64,000 nucleotides of DNA, taken from contig JAANYP010003732.1 of the NCBI GenBank assembly GCA_020465985.1, positions 293,501 through 357,500 of the forward strand. The letters run 5' to 3'. Position numbers and translations under genes: made by a program. Under the pieces are notes generated by a model. The model made no database searches. It saw nothing but the letters and a program-made list of their open reading frames with translations, and had not been told where the DNA came from. Numbering within the stretch: position 1 is the first letter of the stretch; each line of letters begins with the position of its first letter. This document shows positions 12,517-24,635 of the stretch, piece after piece. Origin of the DNA: Centrapalus pauciflorus (taxonomy: Eukaryota; Streptophyta; Magnoliopsida; Asterales; Asteraceae).

Positions 12517-15109
12517 TCTCAAAATCAATGGCAAGTAAGATCGACAAATACCCTGCAGTAATTAAGAAAATTCGCCTGTATGCTAGTATGTTATATGTAT
12601 ATACCGTCCTACCACCGGCCCAGCTCGTCTGGCTTTCTTAGTTATTTTTAGGACTCCGCTCAATTGGGAATTTTAATTAGTTCAAGTTTATCAAAATAAA
12701 TTTTCTACGCAAATCAACCATGTGACAGAACCAGACTGTTTATAGTCTCAGTCATATTGATCATTTGTCTTTTCATTAAATGTGTTAGCAAACTACACCA
12801 AACTTTGTGTAGCATGCATTAAAATGTGTGGACATTGTTTTCGATTGCTTATCAAATGTATACTCGGAGGTAACATATGTGGACTTTAGGCGTCGTTTTG
12901 TGTCCTTTGCAGTTTAATCCCACAATCCTGGTCATGTTTTTACCTCTATTGAGTGCGGATCGCAAGTTATGCATTGGTCTTGGAAGTAATTTCAAGGGTT
13001 AGGGTTGCATCTTCATTTTGGTAACTTCAATGTTCTTTGAAAGGCAACCTAGATGCGCTACACAACCCCTCATGCATATATATAATAATCATCAGAACTA
13101 AATAGATAATTACACAGAAACAAGTGCATGATATGTTGAATGATATGATTCCAATGGAGTTTTATACATGATCATAAGTTACGTCAGAAAATGTTGAATT
13201 AAACTTCTTTCAATATATATAAGAACGATATTTGATGAAATTTTGTTATATATATAGATGGATCTAGAGAAAATCATAACTAGCTTAATAAAATCAGAGT
13301 TAACTACGCATACTGGATAAATAAACTGACAATTATAGGAGTACTGGATAATTTGTTTACAAAAAGATAACATCATATATCGATATGTAATTATCGCTCA
13401 AATTTACTGGTAAAGATTAATTTTGTTGGTGCAATCAGGATAACCTAAAAGGAAACGATTAATAACAATGGTTTTGCCAACTTAATTTTTTTACTGAAAA
13501 TAATAGTTGTAACTTTAATCTTGCCTTTAACCATAATTTTTTACTGAAAATAATAGAATTTGGATGAACCTGTTTCCATTTCATGAGATTCGATTAATTA
13601 AAATTGTTTGTCATTTTTATTCAATACAAAATGTTAATTTGCCTTGTTATTAATTAGGATCTATCTTGTTAGATAGAAATGTAGGGGTGACGATTCTGTC
13701 ACGTTCAAGCAAATGGGTCAAACATTTTGACTATCGATCAAAAGACAAAAATTTAACATAATTTTGTTTTTTTTAAATAAAAAAACCTATATTCAAGCTT
13801 AGTTTTTTTTTTTTTTATCATGGGTCATTTTGATTGTTTCGTCCGTTTGACCCGTTGGGTCAAAATCACCCTCGATAGAATGGAATTAATTAATATCAAA
13901 ATAATGTAAATAATAAATAATATAATGACATGTTTGTTATCTTAATTACGTGGTTATTAATTAGCATAATGTATCTTTATGAAATATATAAATCATATAC
14001 GTACACATTAATTGATAATCTGTATAATAATATTTTACTTTTTACATTATTGGATAAAACTAATTGAACATCATTAATATATTAACATAATAATGATCGA
14101 ATTATTAAAAACTACAAATAATATTTTAAACGAATTTTTATAATTTGTGAAGTAATTTAATTAATTAAAGTTCCAGTACATCTTCATGGCTCATGAAATT
14201 CTGAAAAGATAATTTACTTTCATCACTCTTATAAGTGAATAAAATAAATAAATAATAACACAAAATATATGCATACTTTTTTATTTTATGTCTTCTACTT
14301 TTTATTGTTTCCATTTGATGGTTATATTTATTTTTATTTCCATTTCGTAATATTTTTTATTTTCATTAAGTACTCATACTATTATTTTCAATAAATATAT
14401 TATGAACCCGTAAAGTAAAAAACTTTTATGTGACTAATTTAATCTTTTTGCGAATGTTATAGAAATTAAAGGTTTGCAAGCCTTGGAACTAATATATGTA
14501 CAATCTGTTTGACTCCGGGTTTCTTTTTCATAATTTCCCAATCATATTTTAATTAAGTTCTATATATAATTTTCTTTAGTAAAACAGTTCATTAATTATT
14601 AATTGCAGTGTTCCAGTTATTATTGTTTAAAAGGTATATATCAACAAAAAAAATATCATATAATTATTTACTGATTGTATATGGTTAACAAGTTAAATAA
14701 GTATATATTAAAAAAAAAAAAGCATAAATACTTAATGAAGACAAAATAAGTATAATTACTGAATTAAAACAAAAGGTAAAACATGACTATAAATGAAAAA
14801 CAAAAATAAATACAACGCACAAACAAAAATAAAAAATATAAGGTGATTTATTTTATTCTATAAAATGATTCCTAGTGGTACTTATCATATTCAAATTATA
14901 TCATTTTCAACTGATATCACGTCTAGAAGATAGAAATTAAATTTATAATATATTTGTGATAAAATGAAGACATGTCTTATCAGTTTGATACATATTATGT
15001 TTAGGAACCCTTTTATAGTTTTATAGAAGAAAACAAATCACCTTAGGTTTTTTATTCCAAATCATAAAAATATGTCAACATGAACATAGTAATCGGTTGA
15101 TATCGATTT
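12517..15109. other. AT-rich spacer
   Basis: No gene recognised. A degraded hAT-like MITE lies at 13682-13874. The rest is AT-rich low-information sequence. Confidence 0.5.
13682..13874. mobile_element. Degraded hAT-like MITE
   Basis: Begins TAGGGGTGACGATT and ends AAAATCACCCTCG. The flanks are near-identical (atagaaatg and atagaatg), consistent with a decayed 8-bp target duplication. The interior repeats GGGTCAAA and its inverse. Confidence 0.5.
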
Positions 15110-15375
15110 CAGGTAACCTAACTACTTAAATGAAACATTTTTAAAAGTTTGGCTATTAAATGTGCACAAAAAAAGTACACAACATAAATATGTACAAACT
15201 TAAAAGTATATAGCTATTTGATGTCAAGCATGGTGACAGTCGTGCCGGTTAATTTCCAGGTCACCCAACTACCTAATTAAAACATTTTTAAAAGTTCGAC
15301 TACCAAATGTGCACAAAAAATACACTACATAAATGTATACAAACTCAAAACTATATAATCATTTGATGTTAAAAG
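15110..15375. repeat. Tandem duplication, 147-bp period, diverged
   Basis: Two copies start with CAGGT(A/C)ACC(T/C)AACTAC at 15110 and 15257. Both contain acatttttaaaagtt and aaatgtgcacaaaaa in the same order. They are clearly related but diverged, so the duplication is not recent. Confidence 0.7.
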
Positions 15376-15410
15376 AAATACACATTCGTTTTTTAATAAA
15401 TTAAATATGC

Positions 15411-15822
15411 TAAAACCTATTCTTAAGGAATGATGATGAAATGACTCCGCTAGGGTCTCCCTATACAAACTCATCCCACACTCCTTCACATCCCAATACA
15501 CCTTACCAATCCCAGCACACCTTGCCCATCCCACCCACCCACCCCTACCTACCTACCACACTACCCCTACATATTTACATTTTGCCCACCTTTTAGCGCG
15601 CATACCTTATTCTTGTACACCTACCTGCTTTATCCATATCATTTGATACATTTGCAAATAAACTACAAACAATTGAATTTGAAATCCTGCAAACCAAACA
15701 CATGATATGATTCAAATGCTGTCATTTTCAAATTCTGTCATATTTAATACTGGTATTATTCTGTCATATTATTCTAAAACCTATGTTTAAGGAATGATGA
15801 TGAAATGACTCCGCTAGGGTCT
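15411..15822. repeat. 48-bp direct repeat around a C-rich insert
   Basis: taaaacctat through gactccgctagggtct occurs at 15411-15458 and again at 15775-15822 with very few differences. The roughly 316 bp between starts with a strongly C-rich block (about 15470-15560) that holds a G-quadruplex-type motif on the minus strand. Confidence 0.7.
15525..15545 (-). other. G-quadruplex-type motif
   Basis: The plus strand has five C runs of three or four spaced by one or two bases, so the minus strand has five G runs with loops of one or two bases. This is a strong sequence match to a quadruplex. Folding is not shown. Confidence 0.6.
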
Positions 15823-15896
15823 AGAAAAGAAATAATGAAAAACGTGTGGTTAGCATATTATTTTTCCTGGTATTTACATTTTATCAAAAAAATATA

Positions 15897-16410
15897 GGAC
15901 ATTTTTGGTTCGTGAATTTTCTGAGATTCACTAAGATTTGCGATTAAAATCCCAAAATTATAATAATTCTCTTCATTATTTGTTATTTAAAAATTCAATC
16001 TTCCACATAGGATTTTAAATCACAGTTACTTTGTATTCTTTAAATTAACAAATTTTTCATAGCAGATAATGTAGATTCGTTGTCAAAATCCTGGTAAATG
16101 AAAATACTGCATAATTCAAATCCTAGTGAAAAAAAATCTGTGAACCAAACATCCCCTCACATTATGCAGCATAATTCACTTATCAGGATTTTGTCAAAAA
16201 ATTTACATTATTCTTTAAAAGTAATGTTCTATCTAATTCAAGACAACTGTGATTTAAAATCCCAAAGAAAATGCTAGGTTTATAAATAACAAAGAAGGAT
16301 AAGAATTAAACAATTTTGAGATAAATCCTTCCTAAAATCTACAAACCAAGCACAAGAATTTAAATGCAAATCACAATGAATCCCATGAAATTTACGAACC
16401 AAACGCCTCC
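15897..16410. mobile_element. Tourist-like MITE, imperfect
   Basis: The left end is ggacatttttggttcgtg and the right end acgaaccaaacgcctcc, followed by TAA. This is the general ...TTTGGTTCG... end type also seen at 25.9 and 29.8 kb. An internal segment (about 16137-16155) repeats the end motif, suggesting a nested copy. The left target repeat is unclear. Confidence 0.5.
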
Positions 16411-17239
16411 TAAGTCTTTTCCTTTAATTTTTCTTGAAATTTATTAAATTAATGAGTCAATAAAATAGCAACAATATCATTATCAACGACATATTACATT
16501 AGAACATTTCATATATAGCCACAGAAGCTAGATGATTTCACCAAGTCTTTTCCCTTTCCTTGAATTGAAATTCAAGGTACAATTAATACTAATACATTTT
16601 AATATCATATTTCTTCTATCTCACTAATTTTTTCGATAAAATTTCTTACCGTTCATAAAAATGTTATTAGTATCCTCTATAATCTAGTATTTCATTTGTT
16701 TTTTTTATTATAATTAAGGTGAGATATTATATAAATTTTCTCAAAATAAATGAGAGATTTAAATTTGGAAATATATCACATATGAGGTTTTTTTAAAATA
16801 ATTTAAATATTTTCAAGATAAGTATAAGAAAAAAGGTAGCTGCTTACCCTCTTGTCCCTGCCAATCAGTCTCACAGCCAACTTGGACTTCCACTATTGAC
16901 ATTTTAATGTTAATCTCCACGAAATATTAAATCGCATAAAAAATTATCTTTATCACACATATAATCAAATCATCTTTATCACACTTAAAAAACATTCTCA
17001 ATTAAATGATTGAATATTTTTTTATTTATGAAAAAACATAAAAATGATGTGTTGTCTTCGACTAAACAGACTGGTCAAAAAATGAATTAGTTTGGATTAT
17101 CACAAAAATAAAATATTAAATTAGTTAGTTGAGAATCAAAAGCAGAATATTTTGTTTTGTAACATTTAGTGTTTTTAATTATTATTCTAATGTACATATA
17201 CTTCTTAGTTTTATCTTAATTTTTTAGATTTATTGACTA

Positions 17240-17950
17240 ACTAGTTTATGGACCCACGTATTACGTGGATAAATTTTAATAAATAATATGTTATTTAAAA
17301 TTTATGTGAACGTACAAATTAAGCATATAAATATTAAATATTATTAAAAATACAATAATAGTATTGTTATTTGTCATACATTTAATAGTTACTTTCTTAA
17401 GGATTTTTAAAATATTTTATTTTTAAATTTATATGTATTCAATCAATATAATTTAAAGTTTCAATTTTACAAAAATATGATTTTAATGGAATTGTATTAT
17501 TTTTACTTTTTACTTATGCAATATTGTTTGTAAAATATTTATTTTAATAAATTATAAACACCGTAATAATTTTTTAATTAGACATATAGATATGTATATA
17601 TAATGTGTAATTTGGATGTATTTGTATTATATTCATAATAATAACTAAAAATGTTAGATGATGAGAAATGTAATAAATATAAATAATAATAAATGTTAGA
17701 TAGTGTTAATAATTTATTAATATTTATAGGTTTTAAAAATAATAAATTGTATTTATCTTTTATTTTATATTTGTATTTATCTTAAATTATATATATATAT
17801 TTGTATTTGTATTTTATTATTTATTTTTATTTATCTTGTGGAATGTAATAAATATTGAATAATGATAAATGTTAGATAGAGTTAATGATTTAAAGATTTT
17901 AAAAATAATAAATTGTATGTATCTTTTATTTTATATTTGTATTTATCTTA

Positions 17951-17996
<46 letters not shown>

Positions 17997-18097
17997 ATTT
18001 GTATTTTATTTTTTTATTTTATGCTTGTCTTTATCTTTTCAAATAAAAAATGTGGAGATGACATGTGTTATTTATGTGTTTTCCTTTATTACATAGA
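17240..18097 (-). mobile_element. Non-autonomous Helitron
   Basis: On the minus strand it starts TCTATGTAATAAAGGAAAAC, preceded by A. It ends with hairpin CCACGTAATACGTGG and then CTAGT, followed by T. TC at 5', a hairpin near the 3' end, CTAG(T) and insertion between A and T are the Helitron rules. Its 858 bp carry no Rep/helicase. The interior has a 166-bp tandem duplication and a (TA)n run. The 3' hairpin is identical to that of the Helitron at 31431-32278. Confidence 0.82.
17665..17985. repeat. 166-bp tandem duplication inside the Helitron
   Basis: ttttaaaaataataaattgt recurs at 17731 and 17897, with matching sequence on either side (aatgttagatag upstream, cttaaatt and (TA)n downstream). 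The copies differ by small changes. Confidence 0.65.
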
Positions 18098-20310
18098 TAA
18101 GTTATATATTTTAGTTTTTTTAGTCGTTTTGAGTAAAATAATTCTGGATACATTTATTAGTTTGTGATATGTTTATCTTTAACATGTATTAATTTGTATT
18201 TTAGATATTTAAATATTTGACTTATTTTTCTAAAAAAATTAAAAAAAAAATGAATTTTCGGATAATCTAATACCCGAATTCGAAATTTCGGATTCGGATG
18301 GCAAAAATCACTGTCCGAACCAGTTTTGGACCCCCCCTGCATATGGTTATGATATTGAATGGTAAATCAAATTACAAATATCTAATTAATAGCATACAGA
18401 AAAATGTATAATGTGACATCTATAATTCTGTATAACATAAATGTCCTTAATTATATATTAAGGCTTTGTCTATCCCTCCCTTGGTAACCCTTAATATGAA
18501 GGCAGCATTTGATTGATTAGCTGTTCATATATATATAAGATCAAGTCAGGCTCTTCATGTGAGCCTTATTTCTAGCTGAACAGGTCAGGTCAATAAACTC
18601 TCAAGGCTACCTAGCTAGCTCCTAGGATGCCAATTAAGCGAGGACTCGAGATCGGTACCTAAGGCCACCAATTAATAGTATTAGTATATATATGCTAGAT
18701 ATAGATATATTCTTATCTGGTTCTGGTAATTCAGATCGAATTTAAGTTCAAAAAGATAAATGCACTGATTTTTATGAGTTGCAGGAACTACTATTATTAC
18801 CTCAATGGACCACTATAATAACAAGCTAGTTAAAGAGCGAAGGTGGTGCAGGGATTAAAAACTTGGCAGTTGGATTAACATCCAATATATATATTCAATT
18901 TTATTTTATATATATATATGGGCCGGCAGTATATATATACATAATACATATAAAGAATGGAAAAGTAATCTACTTTTGGTTGTGCATATTGAAAGTATGG
19001 ACTTCCAACCTGGTAAAACCAGGATATATCTATTTATTAATAAAGTTATGGTTCCAAAATCCAAATCTATATAATCCTTTACTAGTATATATCTATATAT
19101 CTGTCTCGTGAAAAGGATTTAAGAAAACTCATTACTGCGGTTGTCAGGAACTAGAAAAAAATTCAGTAAAATCCTAGCAACCTTTAGACATTCTGAGACA
19201 GTTGATTATATAGATCATTGATCAGTTAACTATTTAATCATGCATCCAACCATACTCGAGTGGAATTTGAAGCTCGTTCTGTGTAGAAATTTATGCAACT
19301 AGCCTTTTAAAATTTGATTAAAATCACCTAAAGTATGGAACCAATTGAACATAAACCTGACTTATGGTGCATGGTTTGCCAGAATATATAGCCAAATGCA
19401 ATGCTTAATTTGATTTTAACTTCATAAGCAACTTGAAAGCATATATAGCAAGAGTATTTTTTTTTTGTTAAATTAACTAGAATCGTTAAAATTGAGAGCC
19501 AAATTGATGCTCAGGCCAGAATGCATGGAAGGTGCACAATCAGTTTCTAGAATCTCCATAACCTTTGTCTCATCCTAAATCCTAATTTAAAATGCTTGAA
19601 ATTGATAGACAAATGTAAAACTCAATTACCTCCGCTCCCGATATTCAGCCACGCACCAAATACCAATTGAAATTTGAAAGTTTCATCCGCATTAACAAAG
19701 TTGACTGGCAGAATAAAATTAACAAAATTGCCCATCGGAAATGAAGCAGGAGGTGTTCTATGGATTCACACATCTTGTCTGCACCAACAACACATTCACA
19801 TCATTTCCAAAGGATTATATTAATTAATTTTCAAATTTGATTTACTATTTTCTTAATTTACTTAAGTTCAATAAATTGTAAATCAATGTTATTCTCATTA
19901 TTTATCACGATAAGTTCATTCTCATTTGCTCTTATGTGTATATATGTATACGTATGTATGTCTAGTATATATGTATGTAAAGTCTTTCTTCTCTATTAGT
20001 TTTCCATGAGAAACTTAATTGGAACCCTTTGATGAAATGTGTTTATTCTGGGTACTCCATGATGTGTTGGCACTTGTGAAATTTTTTATGTAACCATTTG
20101 GTATCTTAACTTAAAAAGGATTTAATATATCAAAAGTGATTGTAACAACTCCTGTAGTTTGCCTATAGTCTTCCATAAATATAAATGTAAGGAATTAAAG
20201 TGGGTGCGTAAAATTCTAAGCCACAAATGAAATCCAAACAAATAAATGAGAATCATGAAAAATTTTATCATCAAATTCAAGAATAAGAGGCACTCTATAA
20301 ATGGGATCGC
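18098..20310. other. AT-rich spacer
   Basis: No gene or complete element recognised. Around 18260-18320 there is a short tcggattcgg/ccgaattcg-type block like the interiors of the hAT MITEs, probably an old fragment. Confidence 0.45.
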
Positions 20311-20545
20311 CTCCAGGTGTGTAGCCCAGTTGGAAAGAGCATTGGTAAATTTGACTCTACCAAACAAATGTTGAGGTTTCGAGCTAGAGGAGCTGCAAAG
20401 CTGCTCTTTTGAAACAATTGGACTCCTCAGTGTTGTCTTACTACTGGTTTAGCTTGATTGATCACCTCTCATGTGATAGGCTGGGTCGGTCTGGCGTGGG
20501 CCGGTTGGGTTGCCCGTCCATCAACCTTTTGACGCGACCTATAAA
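20311..20545 (+). mobile_element. tRNA-derived SINE-like element
   Basis: A perfect A box TAGCCCAGTTGG (20322-20333) is followed by AAGAGC, as in tRNAs. A B-box-like AGGTTTCGAGC (20374-20384) has one extra base. A GC-richer body follows to about 20545. There is no clear poly(A) or target duplication, so it is old or truncated. It does not fold as a functional tRNA by eye. Confidence 0.55.
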
Positions 20546-21788
20546 TAGGAACAGTGACTACATTTGCATGCTCTCTAATGTCCTCTAAAGACTTGGACCG
20601 TTATTGTGACTATCCAACATGACCAAACCCAGATATCGATCATCAGACCAATGCCAAAACCAAAACTAAAATTAAATTCAGCTACAATTGAAACAACTAC
20701 AATAGTTTGATTAAATGCTAAAGCAATAATTCTCTTTGCCTTGTGAGATAGAGTTTTAAGGGTGAATTAAAATTTAATTTACAGTATATAGTAAGTTGAT
20801 TGGTTGAAATATGTAATGATGTTTAAGGTAATGAAATATTGTATATTTAAATTCATATTTAAATAGATAGGAATTAATGATAAATAGATTTTGATGAAAT
20901 TAAATAAATTTTTATTTATTAACTTTGTAATCCAAATCCCAAACAAGCTATAAGTAAATTCTATGTCCTTCAAAATCCATTTCGTGAGCTAAACAGACCC
21001 TTGTCAAGATAGGATGGAAAAGCATGAGGCCTTAACAAGATATTTTAAAACAGAAGGTCAAGGTGTAAATAGCAATGGATGGAGATAAAAGTTCTAGTTT
21101 TTTCCATGGGATCATTACTGGGAAGAAACAAAAGTATAGAAAACCATGGAAGCTCTTTAGTGTTGTTTTAATTTAATTCATTCACCAGTTAATTTGATTT
21201 TTGTTGGAACTAAAACGAGTATAGAGATGCGGAATGCACACTTGAATCAGCAAATGTTGATGATGATGCTTCTGGTGCTGATGATGCATTGTGTAGCTTG
21301 CTGATGATTAAGTTGATGGCGTTTTTAACGGCATGTCATTTATACTGTTGGTTAACTTGATATTATCCACTTAGAAATCTTATGAAACGTCTTATATATA
21401 CAAATGACTTTCATCAATCTAGGACTAACGTAACACATTTTCTTGTGTATTTCCCGAAACAATATTTGAAAAAGCGGATTAGGGTACGTCACATAATTTT
21501 TTACGGAAAGGGTCTCGCACACAATCTAGAACATCCAACATCTATGATTCCAATTTTGTACCCAAGATTTGTAACATCTTCTAAAAGTAGATGGGTTTCT
21601 CATCCTCAGCAAGTCATGGCTCATTTATTCTGTCATTTCTCCTCCATATCTGAGACATATATAGGTCGAAGCTCAAGCTTCAAATGTCTTTCAAATCGAG
21701 ACCAAAACAGTTTTTTTCTTAAAAAATCATTTGACAATGAGGTAAATTTGGTGGTTTGGAGAATGTGAAACCGTTTGGCTTGAAATAC
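20546..21788. other. Spacer left of the young LTR element
   Basis: A 128-codon frame at 21382-21768 has no recognisable domain and reads like repeat-derived sequence. I do not call it a gene. Nothing else is recognised. Confidence 0.4.
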
Positions 21789-22117
21789 TGTTGGGATTTC
21801 TTACTCTAAATTTACTCTAAATACACAGGATTTACTTGCAAAATATAATCTTTATTTTACAATCTTTAGAAATCACACATACAAATGATTACATTGGGCC
21901 TATTTATAATAATCTAAAGGGTGCGTCGAATAGTCACAACCCTTCGTGGTACCCTTTCTGAAAAGTCACAACCTTTATGAAAAGGTGCAACCCTTCAAGT
22001 ATTCCTAAATACTAAATAGGTCCTTCTACTTACTATAATTTACAATTCATACATCATACTTTACATAATTACATAATTATCATACTAATATAACATATGA
22101 TCGGGATTAATCCATCA
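21789..22117 (-). repeat. 3' LTR of the gag-only element
   Basis: 329 bp, identical by eye to the other LTR. It begins TGATGGATTAATCC on the minus strand and ends CCCAACA, the normal TG...CA termini. Confidence 0.93.
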
Positions 22118-22130
22118 TTCACCCCCTTAA
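22118..22130 (-). other. Polypurine tract
   Basis: Minus-strand TTAAGGGGGTGAA abuts the start of the 3' LTR. This is the expected place and composition for the plus-strand priming site. Confidence 0.75.
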
Positions 22131-22146
22131 TCACGATCTTCTTGTT

Positions 22147-23004
22147 TTACAGCAATGTAGGTTCGTCTTCGCTTAGATAGACGAGATGTGCTTCTTGCTT
22201 CTTGTCTTTCTCTTTCCATTTTGAACATTCATATGCAAAATGACCAAATTCTCCACATTCATAACATCTCATTTTGGTTTTGCTTCGTTCTTGATTCGTA
22301 CCTCTTTCACGTTCTTTTCTTTCTTTATTGAAATTTCTTCCTCGACCTTTTCCATGGTGTTGAACTCTTGTATTTGCCATTAGAAGGTTTCCTTGGTGAT
22401 ATTCTTGTGATTCATCTTGACTTTTGAGGCGTTCTTCAAAAGTTATTATTCTTCCGGTTGCTTCTTCAAATGACATGCTATTAACATCCGAGTAATGTTC
22501 AATTGATGCTACGATCGGTAGAAACTTCTTTGGGACTGAGTTCAGTAGCTTTCTTACGAGTACTTTGTCTTTAATATTTGAACCAAGACTTTTGATCTTA
22601 CCTCTTATGCTTCCTAATCTTCCTGCAAAGTTGCTCACTGTCTCGTTATTCTTCATTTTTAAAGTTTCCAATTCGCTCCTTAAAGTTTGTAGGCGTGCTT
22701 GTTGAACTCGGTTTTCTCCCATGTATCGTACTTTGATAGACTCCCATACTTCTTTCGCACTTGCATACTGTGAAACTTGCATTAAAATATCTTGTGGCAA
22801 AGTTGTTAGTATCATTGCTTTTGTTGTGTGCATCTTTCTTTCATCTATATCTTCTGTGGCTTCTAAAGTCTCCCAAAGATCATATGCCTTAAGTATTGTT
22901 TCCATTATGATTGCCCAGGTAGTATAATTTGTTTCATCTAGTTTCGGGCATTGAAGTGTTACATTTTGCTCACGTATTTGTGTAGATGCTTCTCCTCTTG
23001 CCAT
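22147..23004 (-). CDS. gag: Ty1/copia-type Gag, complete and pol-less
   Basis: 285 residues, intact. Residues 16-50 (CPKLDETNYTTWAIIMETIL) are the N-terminal motif of copia Gag proteins. Residues about 55-190 form the helical UBN2/gag-polypeptide region. Residues 210-245 are basic. A zinc knuckle CX2CX4HX4C uses Cys247, Cys250, His255 and Cys260. It is expected to build virus-like particles and bind element RNA in the cytoplasm. The frame stops at EDEPTLL, where autonomous copia elements continue into protease. The stop lies about 29 bp from the LTR, so the whole pol region is missing. The ATG follows the leader and the frame has no breaks, consistent with recent activity. Confidence 0.92.
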   Translation of the reverse strand: MARGEASTQIREQNVTLQCPKLDETNYTTWAIIMETILKAYDLWETLEATEDIDERKMHTTKAMILTTLPQDILMQVSQYASAKEVWESIKVRYMGENRVQQARLQTLRSELETLKMKNNETVSNFAGRLGSIRGKIKSLGSNIKDKVLVRKLLNSVPKKFLPIVASIEHYSDVNSMSFEEATGRIITFEERLKSQDESQEYHQGNLLMANTRVQHHGKGRGRNFNKERKERERGTNQERSKTKMRCYECGEFGHFAYECSKWKEKDKKQEAHLVYLSEDEPTLL

Positions 23005-24621
23005 AGTTTTGTATTTTATGATTTTAATGCTTACTTACTTACTTTCTTGTGATCACTGAATGTGACCAACCTTACTTCTTACTTTCGTACTTCTGATCGT
23101 TTGATCAGTTTCTTACTTGTTTTGAAACACTATGGTTTCTCTTACTGTGAAACACGAAGGTTTCTGAAAATACTATGATTTTCACGTACTTGCTTACTGG
23201 GAAAACTCTAGGTTTCTGAAAAACACAACGGCTTTTCTCTTACTTACTGGGAAACTCTAGGTTTGTGAAAACACGGTGGTTTTCTCTTACTTCTTACTGG
23301 AAATGCTAGGATTTCTTTGAAAAAACTCTAAGGTCTTTCACTTACTTACTTACTGTGAAACTAGGTTGTTTTCTTACTTACTTAGAAACACTAAGGTTTG
23401 TTACAACACTAAGTTTCTGATTTTAGACAAAACTGGCCGGTCACGGTTGTCTAACGTACTTGTACTGAACTTACTCCAAATATGGTGTTACACGGATTTT
23501 TGTAACTCCTTGGTTTCTTACTTACTTTCTTACTTACTTTTATTATTATTACTTTTTATACTAACCACAATTATTATTTTAAACAATTCAATAATTCTAC
23601 GTTTTTTAACGAAAAATTGTAACAGGCTAATATTAAATTTTTAATCTATTTTCTTAAATAAATTAAAAATTTACTGTCTAAAATAATAATGAAAATAATA
23701 ATAATAATAATAAAATTAAAAGATGAAAAGAAAAATAAAACCTGGTTGGGCTTTTTCCTTTTTCTTACTGCTTTGGGCTAATTTCTGTTTGGGCTTTTCC
23801 TACTTCTTTCTGTTTGGCTCTCTTAACAACAAGTAATTTTTGGGCCTCTCCAACTTATTTCTTTGGGCTTATTTTCCAGTACCAAAATAATGTCTCTGTC
23901 GATGCTATGCTTTTTCCCTTACAGACTTCTTCTAAAGTTCTCAATCGGTGCGATGCTTTCTCTTTTAGCCGATGTCTTCGAATCGGTATAACCCCTTCTC
24001 TTAAACCGGTGCAATCCTTTCTTAATCGCTGTATCTCCTCCCCTTTCTGTGAATCGATGCAACCGCTCTTGCTAATCGTTGTAACCCTCTGAAATCGGTG
24101 TAAAACTTGTTGTGGGTTCTTTCCATGGGTACACTCCTACGGTGGTGGCACTATTTCCGTGGATTTTTCTGCGGTGGCTTCTTCAAAATCAGGTTATATC
24201 TTTCTGATTTTGGCTTTTCTATCTGTGCTATCCGATTTCTAGGGCTTGCTATTTCTCTGTTGGAATTGCGATGAGCTTACTGCTTACTTGTTTGCTTCGG
24301 TTCTGTGTGGGATTTTTCTTACTATGCCTTTCTTACTTGCTGGTTTCGAATCTGATTTATTGTGATGATCCAAAGTGATGACCGACTTACTGGTCTGATG
24401 AACTTACTGCTTTCTTCCAATTCTGTTCAAAATTTTGAAAAACAGAATTCGTACTTGGTGAATTGATGTCGGTTTGGTGGTAGAACACTGTGTTCGGCCG
24501 CCCCGTATCAACTTCTTACTCTTACTGACGATGTTTGTGAAACAATCGTCCCTGGTGAATTTCTAAGACTGTTGCGTACTCCTGTTCCTTACGGTATATG
24601 ATGAGGATCGAATTAACCTTC
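23005..24621 (-). other. Long untranslated leader of the gag-only element
   Basis: It holds no long frame on the element's own strand. About 23020-23540 is an irregular array of CTTACTTACTGGGAAAC-like words (plus strand), varying around tttctg/aaacac. The part nearer the 5' LTR is less repetitive. It may carry packaging or dimerisation signals, but that is inference. Confidence 0.6.
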
Positions 24622-24633
24622 GCTCTGATACCA
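24622..24633 (-). other. Primer-binding site for initiator tRNA-Met
   Basis: Minus-strand TGGTATCAGAGC, two bases after the 5' LTR. This is the classic plant Ty1/copia primer site. Confidence 0.9.
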
Positions 24634-24635
24634 AT

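Noticed and set aside
21382..21768. 128-codon frame left of the young LTR element
   Set aside because: No domain, no helpful context, and composition like repeat DNA. It is isolated and probably chance or an old retroelement relic.
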